A DNA stretch of 64,000 nucleotides, from contig JAGNKE010000009.1 of assembly GCA_018000295.1 (NCBI GenBank), positions 1 through 64,000 on the forward strand, read 5' to 3'. The notes below the pieces were generated by a model. That model was not told the origin of the DNA and did no database searches. It saw only the letters and a list, made by a program, of their open reading frames with translations. Of the stretch, positions 34,119-43,479 are shown one piece after another (position 1 is the first letter of the stretch; every line of letters starts with the position of its first letter). A program made the translations under genes and the position numbers. Origin of the DNA: Alphaproteobacteria bacterium (GTDB lineage Bacteria; Pseudomonadota; Alphaproteobacteria; Micavibrionales; Micavibrionaceae).

Positions 34119-36718
34119 CGTTTGACAGGGGCGTTCAGGTCGATTTTCCCAGACACTGATAATGTCGGCGGACTGTCCTTCCTATCCTTATGGGAGACGC
34201 GCTCGGGTGGGAAAATCAGACTGACGGTCGTTCCGATGCCCTTTTCCGATAAGATTTCCAAATCGCCGCCATGAAGCTTCATCATGGATTTCGAAAGCGT
34301 GAGACCCAGCCCCGCTCCCGATCCTGAGCGATCGAGCGCGTTGTCGATCTGGCCGAAAGGCGAGAGCGCTTTCTGGATTTCGTCCTTGGTCAGGCCGACG
34401 CCGGTATCGGAAATCGAAAATCTGAGTGAGCCGTCGTGATCGAACGCCGACATCAGCGTGATCCGGCCGCTTTCGGGCGTAAATTTCACGGCGTTGGAGT
34501 AGATATTCGCAATAATCTGCTTTACAGCCAACTCCTCACCAATCAGGTAAGGCAGATCCTTGGCATTATTGGCCACGGTGATCCGTTTATCCTGTGTCTT
34601 CGCTTTATGAAGATCAATGCAGGTCTCAACCAGCGGGACGAAGGAAAATTCGCTCTCGTTCAGTTCCCTGTCGCCGGATTCGATTTTTGATATATCAAGG
34701 ATTTCATTGATGATTTTGAGAAGCCCCCTGCCGCTCTTGTGAATATCTTTCACATAATCCCGATACATATCCGCGCCTAACGGCCCCATCACCTCGTTTT
34801 TCATGATCTCCGAAAAGCCGATGATCGCATTGAGCGGTGTCCGCAACTCATGGCTCATGTTGGCGATAAACTCGGTTTTCGAGCGGTTGGCCATGTCGGA
34901 ATGAACTTTTGCCTCGCGCAGCGCCAATTCCGCCTCCTTGCGCTTGGTGATATCCTCCATGCTGCCTTCAAAATATAGAATATTCTGCATTTCATCTTTT
35001 ACGCAGCGAATATTCTCACTGACCCAGATTTTTGTGCCGCCCTTTTTGTAGACCTGCGTTTCGTAACCGTTGATCTGCCCTGCCCGCATCAGCGCGTTGA
35101 CGAAGGATTCCCGCTCTTCCTTGTCGATGTATACCGCGCCGTTGGCATTCTTGACTTCGCGCAGAAGCTCTTCGACACCCTTGTAGCCCAGAATCCGTGC
35201 CATGGAGGGGTTGGCGCTGAGATATATTCCCTCAGGGGTCAACTGATAAAGACCGCCAGCGGCGTTTTCAACGATGGTCCGGTATTTCTTTTCCGCTTCG
35301 GCCAAGGCCCGCTCCGCCCGACGACGCTCCTCCACATCGGTAATGGTCCCTACAACACGCAGATTTTTGTTTTCGTCCTGACGGATCATGGACACCGCCA
35401 ATTCTACTGAGCGGAACGTGCCCTCGGCCGTTCGCAGGCGGGTAAAGGTCCGGTAGGCCTGTTTCTGGCCCCTGACCATCATATCAAATTCCTTTTTCTG
35501 CTTGGACTGATCTTCGGGGTTAAGCATGGAGAAAAGATTGTTTCCCTTGGAGCGTTCAATATCAAAACCTGTAATTTTCCTCCAGGTTGCACTGAGGAAG
35601 AGAAGCTTTCCGTCCGTATCCGTTTCAAAAATAATATCGCTGACAGAATCGATGACAGCGCGGTTTTCCTTATCGGCCTTAATCAGGGCCGTATTCAGAC
35701 GCTCCCTTTCCGATATCTCCGTCTCCAATTCGACATTTTTCTGTTCCAGCGCCTTGTTCATCAGCGACACACGCTGCGCCTGCTTATGGTTATTGCGGAC
35801 GAACAACGTGCCGATCACGGTCAGGGCCATTCCGAAAAATAAAATCAGAAAGGGCATCTGCTCGATATACAGCATGTTTGTCTTTTTGCTGAACTGCATG
35901 ACAATTTTCCATTCGCTGTCCCCGACCGAGAGGTTGTAATCCTGATTATAGGCGACAATCTGGCTGCCAGCGCGGTCATTCTCCAAGTTATAGATATTCC
36001 GCTCGGCAGCGATATCCTTGATCGTGAGGTTGGACACCGCGTTTTGCTGATCAAGCCAGCTTTGATCAATCAATTTTTCAGGCCGGGATATTCCAAAAAT
36101 CACGCCGTCCCTTGAGCTGTTCTTTTTCACGACTTTTACGAAGGAGAAAGGGCGCTCCATCGTCGGCGGCGAGGATTTGGTCTCAACATAATTCATTCCT
36201 GGCAGATCCGACATCACGCGCAGACTGTCATTCTCAAAAAATTTATCCTGAACGATTTTTGTCACAAGAGTCTGACTTGGAACCAGTTGGTAGCTGGCCT
36301 GCTTGTTACTGATATGCTGTGATTCATAAAGGGTCTTGTAGCTCCATTTGCCCGGGGAGGCTTCGTAAATCCAGATGACCTGATCGAAGTGGCTTAATCC
36401 CGGGACATTCCTTCTAATCTGTTCGGCCAGCAACGATTCATTTTTGTTGGTTGATATCAATAGAACGCTAGACACCAGCCGTATTGAATTTTCCTGGTCA
36501 GAAATGCCTTCAACAAAAACCCGTCCGGCGTCCTGGGCGGCTGCGCGATATTCCTCCGTCGTCATGCCCTTGATGAAAATATGAAGAATGTAGAAAGCGG
36601 TCGCGGTCAGAATAATCCCGTTCAGCAGGACCATCGCCTGCGCCAAACCGGAGGTCAGCCACAAGCCTCGGCGCGATCCTGCGCTGCCTTTTCCCTTCGG
36701 TTTAAACTTCTTTCTCAT
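34115..36718 (-). CDS. Membrane-bound PAS sensor histidine kinase
   Basis: An 867-residue kinase. Basic N-terminus, transmembrane helix at about 27-50, a periplasmic sensor region of about 230 residues, a second helix near 290-308, coiled-coil linker, then two PAS domains (about 350-460 and 480-600; the second is followed by a PAC motif, EGSMEDITKRKEAE). Next come the HisKA H-box SHELRTPLNAIIGFSEIM near 633 and an ATPase domain with N box (YSNAVKFTP), G1 (DTGVGLT) and G2 (GSGAGLGLTLSKS). No receiver domain is fused and no partner regulator is adjacent, so it is an orphan kinase. The signal is unknown. Confidence 0.88.
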   Translation of the reverse strand: MRKKFKPKGKGSAGSRRGLWLTSGLAQAMVLLNGIILTATAFYILHIFIKGMTTEEYRAAAQDAGRVFVEGISDQENSIRLVSSVLLISTNKNESLLAEQIRRNVPGLSHFDQVIWIYEASPGKWSYKTLYESQHISNKQASYQLVPSQTLVTKIVQDKFFENDSLRVMSDLPGMNYVETKSSPPTMERPFSFVKVVKKNSSRDGVIFGISRPEKLIDQSWLDQQNAVSNLTIKDIAAERNIYNLENDRAGSQIVAYNQDYNLSVGDSEWKIVMQFSKKTNMLYIEQMPFLILFFGMALTVIGTLFVRNNHKQAQRVSLMNKALEQKNVELETEISERERLNTALIKADKENRAVIDSVSDIIFETDTDGKLLFLSATWRKITGFDIERSKGNNLFSMLNPEDQSKQKKEFDMMVRGQKQAYRTFTRLRTAEGTFRSVELAVSMIRQDENKNLRVVGTITDVEERRRAERALAEAEKKYRTIVENAAGGLYQLTPEGIYLSANPSMARILGYKGVEELLREVKNANGAVYIDKEERESFVNALMRAGQINGYETQVYKKGGTKIWVSENIRCVKDEMQNILYFEGSMEDITKRKEAELALREAKVHSDMANRSKTEFIANMSHELRTPLNAIIGFSEIMKNEVMGPLGADMYRDYVKDIHKSGRGLLKIINEILDISKIESGDRELNESEFSFVPLVETCIDLHKAKTQDKRITVANNAKDLPYLIGEELAVKQIIANIYSNAVKFTPESGRITLMSAFDHDGSLRFSISDTGVGLTKDEIQKALSPFGQIDNALDRSGSGAGLGLTLSKSMMKLHGGDLEILSEKGIGTTVSLIFPPERVSHKDRKDSPPTLSVSGKIDLNAPVKR

Positions 36719-36949
36719 GCGCGTCCTTCTTTATGCGAAGGTTTTAAAACGTGAGTGCCCTCCCTAACGTGCACGAAAGGCGTTAAAAGTTTGCTAAATG
36801 TTTTAAATTAAGAAGACTTGTTTAACTTTCATTACGGCGTCTTAATTTTCTGTTAACTCTTCTTTTACCGGACATTAAACACCTTGACTTTAAACCCTAT
36901 AAAACTTAGCGTTTCCTCTATCAGTGCATTTTTTGCTCCAGAGGTTCCC
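36719..36949. promoter_or_regulatory. Sensor-kinase/phasin divergent region
   Basis: 231 bp, AT-rich, between the leftward kinase gene and the rightward phasin gene. It contains a perfect CtrA-type box (36842-36857) and a near match in the opposite orientation (GTTAAAAGTTTGCTAA at about 36782-36797). Either gene could be the target. No ORF was recognised. Confidence 0.5.
36842..36857 (+). promoter_or_regulatory. Perfect CtrA-type binding motif
   Basis: TTAATTTTCTGTTAAC: TTAA, seven bases, TTAAC. This is the full consensus of the alphaproteobacterial cell-cycle regulator CtrA. It lies 92 bp before the phasin start and 123 bp before the kinase start. CtrA itself is not encoded in the window. 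Confidence 0.55.
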
Positions 36950-37423
36950 ATGGCACAGGAAAAAAATTGTAATACTCCTTTTCAAACAAGTGATCTTTTT
37001 AAGTCCTTTGAAAATTTTGGAAAATTTCCTTTTGATATCGGGCGGCTGATTGAAACCCAGCGCCGCAATCTACAGACTTTTTCCGAAGCCCAACAAATCG
37101 TCTTTCAAAGCTTTCAGGCTATCGCAACGCGTCAAGCCGAAATTATCTCACAGATCATGAGCGAACAGTCTTCAATGACCTCCGAGCTTTTGAAGGAAGG
37201 AAAGCCCGAGGACAGGCTGGCCCGTAATGCTGAGCTATTTAAGAAAAGCTGTGAAAAAACCTTCGCCGGCATGAGCGAGATCGGGGAACTGGTCCGCAAG
37301 AGCAATACGGATACATCCAGTGTCCTCAACAGACGTCTTTCCGCCAGCCTCAGGGAAATGAAGGACGCCATCGAGAAGGCCGAAGAGGCTGATGGGACGG
37401 AAGATGGAAAGAAGGCCGCTTAG
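36950..37423 (+). CDS. phaP: Phasin family protein
   Basis: A granule-coat protein for PHA storage bodies. ATG 36950 (GAGG just before it) gives 157 residues. The central part is amphipathic helix typical of Phasin_2 (RLIETQRRNLQTFSEAQQI, SFQAIATRQAEIISQIM). The open frame extends 66 bases upstream but without conserved sequence, so the later start was used. It is about 10 kb from the phaABC-phaR cluster and likely under PhaR control. Confidence 0.8.
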   Translation: MAQEKNCNTPFQTSDLFKSFENFGKFPFDIGRLIETQRRNLQTFSEAQQIVFQSFQAIATRQAEIISQIMSEQSSMTSELLKEGKPEDRLARNAELFKKSCEKTFAGMSEIGELVRKSNTDTSSVLNRRLSASLREMKDAIEKAEEADGTEDGKKAA

Positions 37424-37456
37424 GAGCTATCTTTTTCACTTCTTTATTTCGATAAT

Positions 37457-37795
37457 ATGAGCGCCATCACTTACGATGATTTTTTGTGTGTTGACATCAG
37501 GGTCGGTATCGTCCTTGAGTGTACTGTTTTCCCCGAGGCCCGAAAACCTGCCTATAAACTTCTCATCGATTTCGGGCCGGAGATCGGGGTCAAGAAAAGC
37601 TCAGCTCAAATTACTCACCATTATCAGCCTGAAGGGCTCGTCGGACGTCAAGTGCTCGGTGTTGTGAACTTTCCTCCGCGGCAGATTGGCCCCTTTATGT
37701 CTGAGGTTTTAACGCTTGGTTTTTCCGACCCGGAGGGACATATCGTCCTTGCCGCCAGCGATAAGCCCGTAGCTGCGGGAGCGCGGCTCTTATAG
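37457..37795 (+). CDS. csaA: CsaA-like tRNA-binding protein
   Basis: A 112-residue single-domain protein of the EMAP/Arc1p OB-fold family. The opening TYDDFLCVDIRVGIVLE and the central YKLLIDFGPEIGVKKSSAQIT match CsaA. It binds tRNA and has been linked to chaperone or secretion roles in Bacillus; the role in alphaproteobacteria is less clear. It follows the phasin gene by 33 bp and ends 3 bp before the kinase gene, tail to tail. Confidence 0.85.
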   Translation: MSAITYDDFLCVDIRVGIVLECTVFPEARKPAYKLLIDFGPEIGVKKSSAQITHHYQPEGLVGRQVLGVVNFPPRQIGPFMSEVLTLGFSDPEGHIVLAASDKPVAAGARLL

Positions 37796-37798
37796 GTT

Positions 37799-39160
37799 TT
37801 ATGTCGGAAGACTGATTTTGACCGCCAGCCCGCCGTGCTCGCTTCTTTCCAACTCTATCAAGCCTCCATGGGCATGGATAATATCCCTGGCGATGGGGAG
37901 GCCAAGGCCAACGCCCCCAGTTTGCGTATTGCGAGATGAGTCCACGCGATAAAAGGGTTTGAAGACCTCTTCATATTGCGCCTCGGGAATTCCCGGTCCA
38001 TCGTCTTCTATCGTGACCAGAATGGTTGCTTTCTCCAGTTTTTCGATGGACACCCAGACCGTTCTTGCATATTTGGCGGCGTTGCCGATCAGGTTCGCCA
38101 AACAACGTTTCATGGCCAGAGGGCGCAGGGCGATTGAGAAGTTTTCATTCTTTTGCCCTGCAAAATGTATTTCACAGCCCTGTCGCTTTGCGGAAACAAT
38201 CACAGATTCAATCAAGTGGCATATATCGGTTATTTCCGGAATTTCATTACCCTCTCCACGCACAAAATTCAGATAACCGTCGATCATTTTCTCCATTTCG
38301 TCGATGTCGCCTTTCATGGCGTCGATATCCGGGCTATCGCCCAGCAACGCCAGTTGTAACTTCATGCGCGTCAGAGGCGTCCGCAGGTCGTGAGATACTC
38401 CGGCCAGCATTGCCGTTCTTTGCTGGATTTGTCTTTGAATACGCGTCCTCATATCCACGAAGGCTTGTCCTGCCAGCCTTACTTCCCTAGCCCCTTCGAC
38501 CTTAAAGTTTTCAACATCCCTGCCCTTTCCAAAGCGCTCGGCCGCAATGGCCAGCTTGCGGATCGGGCGTATCTGGTTACGCATGAACAGCACGGCAATC
38601 AGGAGAAGAACGGCCGAAGAGCCATAGACCCAGAGTAAAAATATATAGGTGGTCGATGTAAAAAGGCGGCGCTGCGGCAAGGAGGCCCGCAGCACCCCTT
38701 TTTCCAGTTGAATTCCGACCTCGACCCATTTTTCTTCAAAATCCACATCGACCGTAAATTTTTTCGTCGTCTGCTGCGCCAGTTCATGGGTAAAGGTCTG
38801 GGCTATATAGTCGGCCCACCGCTCAGAGGCTTTTCCTTGCGTTGCCTGATCCAGTACGCCTGCACCCTCGTAGCTGATAATCAGGCCGAGCTTGTCGTCC
38901 GCCAGGGCTATCAGCGCCTGAACATTCTGCGGTTCCGGATTTTTTTCAATCAGCGTCCCCAGCATCACCAGTTCGCCCGCTACGGCATAAGAGAGGCGGG
39001 TGGCCATCTTGTTCCAGTGACGGTCAAAGAACATGAAGGTTGAAATGACCTGAATCAGGAATACGGGTGTGATCATGATCAACAAAGAGCGGCCGAGAAG
39101 CGTTTTCGGCAGAACATTTTTGATCCATGATTTGTTGCCCATGTTCTCAGACGGCTCCAC
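37799..39160 (-). CDS. envZ: EnvZ-type sensor histidine kinase
   Basis: A 453-residue kinase starting at GTG 39160, whose G is shared with the regulator stop; an ATG six codons later is an alternative. Transmembrane helices lie near 20-45 and 175-200, with a periplasmic loop between. A HAMP region follows (RNQIRPIRKLAIAAERFG). The H-box is VSHDLRTPLTRMKLQLALLG, the N box LANLIGNAAKYA, and G1/G2 are DDGPGIPE and GGVGLGLPIARDI. The arrangement is that of EnvZ. It forms a two-gene operon with the OmpR-type regulator. Confidence 0.88.
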   Translation of the reverse strand: MEPSENMGNKSWIKNVLPKTLLGRSLLIMITPVFLIQVISTFMFFDRHWNKMATRLSYAVAGELVMLGTLIEKNPEPQNVQALIALADDKLGLIISYEGAGVLDQATQGKASERWADYIAQTFTHELAQQTTKKFTVDVDFEEKWVEVGIQLEKGVLRASLPQRRLFTSTTYIFLLWVYGSSAVLLLIAVLFMRNQIRPIRKLAIAAERFGKGRDVENFKVEGAREVRLAGQAFVDMRTRIQRQIQQRTAMLAGVSHDLRTPLTRMKLQLALLGDSPDIDAMKGDIDEMEKMIDGYLNFVRGEGNEIPEITDICHLIESVIVSAKRQGCEIHFAGQKNENFSIALRPLAMKRCLANLIGNAAKYARTVWVSIEKLEKATILVTIEDDGPGIPEAQYEEVFKPFYRVDSSRNTQTGGVGLGLPIARDIIHAHGGLIELERSEHGGLAVKISLPT

Positions 39161-39882
39161 TAATCTTTTTTGTCCGCATGAAGCATATAGCCCTTCCCTC
39201 TGATAGTCAGCAAGTGACGGGGGTTGCGGGTATCCGCTTCTATCTTCCGGCGCAGACGAGTGACCTGTACGTCGATGGTGCGCTCTCCGGCGGAGTCCAT
39301 GCCGCAGCGCAGAGCGAGGTCGTGACGGCTCAAAGGCTGAGCGGCATTTTCACATAATACTTTTAGCAAAGTTGTCTCAACCGTTGTCAGACGCTGAATC
39401 CCCTGCTCTCCCTCCAGCTCGCTGCGCTCTGGCCTGAATGACCATGCCCCTATCTGATATTGTGCCGATTTTTGAGCACGGGCGGGCGCTCTTCTGAGCA
39501 CGGCGTTGAGCCGCAGGACCAATTCCCTCGGCTCGAAGGGTTTGGGCAGATAGTCGTCCGCCCCGGTTTCCAGCCCGGCAATCCGGTCTTCTACCTCTCC
39601 CAAGGCTGTCAGCAGTATGACGGGAATCCGGCTGGATTTGCGGAGATCGCGGGTGAACTCTAGGCCCGTTTGCCCCGGCATCATGACATCGACGATCAGG
39701 GCGTCAAAAACAAATCTTTTCATGGCTTCACGGGCCTGCTGTGCATCACCCGCCGTAATCACAATAAAACTCTGGGCCATCAGGTAGCGTGAGACGAGTT
39801 GGCAGATACGGGAATCGTCATCAACCACCAGAATGTGAGGGCGTTCGGACAAGTTTCCATCAAGCTCCAGCGATGACGTCAT
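39160..39882 (-). CDS. ompR: OmpR-type response regulator
   Basis: A 240-residue regulator. The receiver domain has the acidic pair DDD near 21-23, the phospho-acceptor Asp65 (ALIVDVMMPG) and Lys near 113 (DYLPKPFEP). The winged-helix DNA-binding domain ends with the OmpR pattern VTRLRRKIEADTRNPRHLLTIRGKGYML. It overlaps its kinase by one base. Control of outer-membrane protein genes is expected by analogy only. Confidence 0.9.
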   Translation of the reverse strand: MTSSLELDGNLSERPHILVVDDDSRICQLVSRYLMAQSFIVITAGDAQQAREAMKRFVFDALIVDVMMPGQTGLEFTRDLRKSSRIPVILLTALGEVEDRIAGLETGADDYLPKPFEPRELVLRLNAVLRRAPARAQKSAQYQIGAWSFRPERSELEGEQGIQRLTTVETTLLKVLCENAAQPLSRHDLALRCGMDSAGERTIDVQVTRLRRKIEADTRNPRHLLTIRGKGYMLHADKKD

Positions 39883-39991
39883 GATCTTCTTTACAAAATA
39901 AATTCAGCCGTATAGCTTGTTTTTTCAAGGTTTTTGACAGCCTAGACCGAAAATCGGCATGGGTAAACGTAAAAAAATGAGGACTTAAAGC

Positions 39992-40891
39992 ATGGCGTTC
40001 GTACCTTTCGACGACAGAGACGGTTTTATCTGGATCAATGGGAAAATGCTCCCGTGGCGCGAGGCGAAAATTCATGTTCTCAGTCACGGGCTGCACTATG
40101 CCAGTTCCGTGTTCGAAGGGGAGCGGATGTATGACGGTACGATTTTCCGCAGCGTCGATCATTCCAAGCGGTTCATCCGGTCTGCGGAAATTCTGGGTAT
40201 GCAGATGCCTCTTAGCGTCGAAGAGATTGAGAACATTAAATACGAAGTCATGGAAGCCAACGGGCTTAAGGACGGCTATGTGCGTCCGGTCGCCTGGCGC
40301 GGGGGGGAGCAGATGGGCGTTTCCGCCCGCAAGACCAAAACCCACGTTGCCGTGGCCGGATGGCACTGGGGGACTTACTTTCCTCCTGAAAAGGTTGAAA
40401 ACGGCATCAGGCTAAAGACCGCTGTCTGGAGGCGCCCGGCTCCGAATACCGCCCCGACCGAAAGCAAGGCGGCGGGTTTGTATATGATCTGTACCATTTC
40501 AAAGCACGCGGTTGAGGATGAGGGGTATGACGATGCCCTGATGCTGGATTACCGCGGCTATATCGCCGAGGCCTCAGCGGCCAATTTCTTTGCGATCAAG
40601 GACGGGGTGCTCCTGACCCCTACCCCTGACTGTTTCCTGAACGGCCTGACCCGGCAGACGGTCATGGCGCTGGCCAAGGATATGGGAATCAGGGTCGAGG
40701 AGCGGCACATAAAGCCCGAGGAGCTTAAGGATTTTCAGGAGATTTTTCTGACCGGGACGGCCGCGGAAATCACGGCCGTGGGCGAAATCGACGGTCTACG
40801 GTTTACGGTCGGGCCTGTCACCAAGCGGCTTCAGGAGGCCTATAAAGCTCTGGTCCGCCAAAGGCCGCAGAAAAAGGTTAAAACCGGCTAG
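39992..40891 (+). CDS. ilvE: Branched-chain amino acid aminotransferase
   Basis: PLP enzyme for the last step of Leu, Ile and Val synthesis. The 299 residues begin with the class IV fold and SHGLHYASSVFEGERMY. The PLP lysine lies in TESKAAGLY, and EASAANFFAIKDG...TPTPDCFLNGLTRQTV and FLTGTAAEITAVGEIDG are family motifs. A GAGGA element stands before the ATG. D-amino-acid aminotransferases share the fold, but the N-terminal motif and length favour IlvE. Confidence 0.93.
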   Translation: MAFVPFDDRDGFIWINGKMLPWREAKIHVLSHGLHYASSVFEGERMYDGTIFRSVDHSKRFIRSAEILGMQMPLSVEEIENIKYEVMEANGLKDGYVRPVAWRGGEQMGVSARKTKTHVAVAGWHWGTYFPPEKVENGIRLKTAVWRRPAPNTAPTESKAAGLYMICTISKHAVEDEGYDDALMLDYRGYIAEASAANFFAIKDGVLLTPTPDCFLNGLTRQTVMALAKDMGIRVEERHIKPEELKDFQEIFLTGTAAEITAVGEIDGLRFTVGPVTKRLQEAYKALVRQRPQKKVKTG

Positions 40892-40903
40892 AGGCGGGTT
40901 TTT
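40879..40903 (+). terminator. Probable intrinsic terminator of ilvE
   Basis: AAAACCGGC (40879-40887) pairs with GCGGGTTTT (40893-40901) with one internal mismatch; the loop holds the ilvE stop codon, and the 3' side ends in five T. Confidence 0.45.
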
Positions 40904-41003
40904 AGTCTATCTCCCTCATTTATTTGACAAAGAGCATCTCAAAGCCGTATAATTTGTCAAAATAGAATAATAAGCCCGCGAGTTTATGCGGGGTGAGGGT
41001 GGA

Positions 41004-42962
41004 ATGCCGGATAGTAGCCTTGTCACGCTGAAAAAGACTCTTAATACTGTGGTGCCGCAGGTTCTTGATCGTGGCCATACTACGCCTTTGCCCCTGAATG
41101 AGAATGCGAACGATCCGGCGTTTTTGCGGACTTATAGTAAATCTGTCGAAGACATACAGCGCTATATTTCTGGAGCCGGAGCTAATCTGCGGGCACTTGC
41201 AGGAACTCAGGCCAATCTGCTTAGTGCCGTTCAAGTTACAGGAGAGTTTGATGCGGCCACTGTTGCCGCCATTAATATGCTTGCTTCCGCTTCTGCTGCG
41301 GATACTGCCAACAGAGTCGGCTCTGACACCAAACAAACCCTAGCTTTGATTAAGCAAATCTCTGATGGCGCTCAGGCTCTTCCCGAAGATTCGAGGCGGG
41401 CTATCAATACCGAGTCGAGGCGCTTATTCACTAGCCGTGGAACAACCGCTCCGCCTTCCAAGAATGCAGCCCAACAAGCTCAAGAGCTTATGACTTTGAG
41501 TGACTCCTATCTGGGGGTTACGGGGAACCCGACGACCAATGCGGACGTTCTTGAAACTACCGGGCGTGCTTTGAAAAACTATCTAAAAGCGCAGAAATCT
41601 CTTAACCCCGATATATCCGTTGATTTTACACCTCAAAGGATTGATGCCCGTACGTCTGCTTTTATGGCAGAACTGTTGAAGAAAAAAATGCAGGAAGCTG
41701 GCGTGAAGCCGCAGGATTTGCAAACAACTTTGACTCAGCTCTGGCTCATGCAATCCCGAGGGGAACAGCACCCCAATCCTGCCATGAGAGAGCTTGGTCA
41801 GGTCGGCGCTATGAAGGGTCTTGTGGATTATGTTCTTAGTGGTCGTGTTCCGTCCGGGGATATTGCAGATAAGCCCAGAACTGACTCTCCATGGGAAAAT
41901 CCTGTCAAGGACCGCTTTTTTAACAGGGCTGTTTACGTTGATTTGTTGAACGGTGATCTTGTCAGTGCCAAGTCCCTTTTGCGGCCCGACAATGCCGATC
42001 CCGGACAGCAAGCCTTGATCCGCTCGATCGCGGAGCGTCTGGGCTTTGACCTAAATGCACAAACTTTTACCCGCGATCAGGTTGGACAAATCGCAACGGA
42101 AATCATGGCCCACCAGGCTAAAGCGTTGTGTATTGAGGAACGTGATATCTCCAGGGCTATGCTTGAGGGTCGATTTAACCCGGCTCAGGACGATGTGTTT
42201 CTTGCAAAAATTGGTTTTGGAAAACCTGCTCGTGATCAGGGACGTTCTGAGGAGCTTGAGCGTATAGGGATCAACCGTCAGCAGCAACATGATATTTATT
42301 TCCGTGCGCAGTTTGACGGTTACCGCGACCAGAAGTGGGTGCAAAGATTCGGCGCAGTGGATGACACAAACCTTTTCCGGCTGGCTCAGCGGTTACGCCC
42401 TGATATCATTCCGCAAAATATGGATTTGAAATATGAAGACCTTAAGGATCAGCCGCACGTTCGTATGGTGATGAACGATCTTAGGAGCAGAAGCGCCTCT
42501 GCGGCCAGCCTCTTTGAATGGAGCGGGCGCGGAATGGTTGATCCCTATAATTTCCGTGAATCTTACCGCCGCTTGCGGGAGGAGCGTTATCTCCCGGAAT
42601 TAAGAGAAAAAGTAAATGAGGGCGTTAATCTCTGCGCGACGGGACTAGGTACGACGGGCGGAGGATCAGGTGCCCGTCCGGGTGCTTCGCCTCCTACCGG
42701 CGGAACCGGAACGTGCTTCGCGGACGATATGGATGGGCCGTGCAAGCCCGCCGGAAAGCCCGCCACGCCCGCCAGCGGCGGCGATTGCTACGCTGATGAT
42801 TTCAAAAGAGCCTGCGGACCCGAGGGAGGGAACGGCGGGGATCGTATCCGCAGCAACGCGGCCGATGCGACCGGGCAGCCTGTGACCCCTGATACGGGCT
42901 GCTACGCCGACGATATGACCGGCCCGTGCAAAACGCCACAGGTTACACAGCCGGTGCGGTAA
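41004..42962 (+). CDS. Unknown 652-residue protein with three C-terminal C-ADD repeats
   Basis: Not recognised. ATG 41004 is preceded by GAGGGTGGA, so it is preferred over the in-frame start 18 bases earlier. No signal peptide or membrane helix is seen. A segment near residue 75-90 (AVQVTGEFDAATVAAINML) resembles the helix of peptidoglycan-binding domains, but the match is partial. The bulk is predicted soluble and helical. The last about 90 residues are Gly/Pro-rich and contain three copies of C(F/Y)ADD(M/F)xxxC: CFADDMDGPC, CYADDFKRAC and CYADDMTGPC. The repeat could bind metal or form disulfides. It meets the frameshifted gene tail to tail. Confidence 0.7.
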   Translation: MPDSSLVTLKKTLNTVVPQVLDRGHTTPLPLNENANDPAFLRTYSKSVEDIQRYISGAGANLRALAGTQANLLSAVQVTGEFDAATVAAINMLASASAADTANRVGSDTKQTLALIKQISDGAQALPEDSRRAINTESRRLFTSRGTTAPPSKNAAQQAQELMTLSDSYLGVTGNPTTNADVLETTGRALKNYLKAQKSLNPDISVDFTPQRIDARTSAFMAELLKKKMQEAGVKPQDLQTTLTQLWLMQSRGEQHPNPAMRELGQVGAMKGLVDYVLSGRVPSGDIADKPRTDSPWENPVKDRFFNRAVYVDLLNGDLVSAKSLLRPDNADPGQQALIRSIAERLGFDLNAQTFTRDQVGQIATEIMAHQAKALCIEERDISRAMLEGRFNPAQDDVFLAKIGFGKPARDQGRSEELERIGINRQQQHDIYFRAQFDGYRDQKWVQRFGAVDDTNLFRLAQRLRPDIIPQNMDLKYEDLKDQPHVRMVMNDLRSRSASAASLFEWSGRGMVDPYNFRESYRRLREERYLPELREKVNEGVNLCATGLGTTGGGSGARPGASPPTGGTGTCFADDMDGPCKPAGKPATPASGGDCYADDFKRACGPEGGNGGDRIRSNAADATGQPVTPDTGCYADDMTGPCKTPQVTQPVR

Positions 42963-43479
42963 TTATAAGACTGCTGCAATTTTTTCTATATTCTTTAGAA
43001 TTTCCGGCTTATGCTCCTCTGGCATCTGAGCATTTTCAATGACCCAAACCGCCCATTTTTTTGGAATATCTCGCTGGCTAGCCGTGAAATCAATTCTTTG
43101 AAGGGTTGGTGAGCTTAAAATCGCACCGAGAGGGAGCATTTCGGGTTCATTTTCACTCAGACTTAAGGCCATAGCTGCGGGCAAATAATATTTAAAGGCC
43201 GGGTTTGAAAAATAGCAAAAGGCCGTAATGTTGTTTTGAACCATATCCGCGGTTACAGCCGGCCATTTCAAGGTGGTGGCAGAGGGAGATTTCTTGATTT
43301 GTTCAATAGTCCAATGTGTGTTTTTTTCTGATGCCCGCGAAAATTAAAACATCTGCTAAATCGTCAACTTTATCATCACTGTACTCGTAAAGAGATGAAG
43401 GCAAATTTAGTACAGAAAACGCCTGATGTATTTCTTTTATCAGTATGCCTCTTTCGTCTTCGGTCATTTTCTTAGACAT
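42963..43479 (-). pseudogene. Frameshifted small gene (DUF6714-like), seven-A break
   Basis: Starting at ATG 43479, which overlaps the ychF stop, 58 codons read [14 protein letters not shown]... and end in a TGA. A second frame runs without a gap from THWTIEQIKKSPSATT to the stop at 42963, carrying KYYLPAAMAL. Joining them by removing one A from a run of seven A (T at 43321-43327 on the plus strand) gives one coherent protein of about 170 residues. The HW and YYLPA motifs recall DUF6714 proteins, at low confidence. Mutation, sequencing error and slippage cannot be separated here. Confidence 0.6.
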
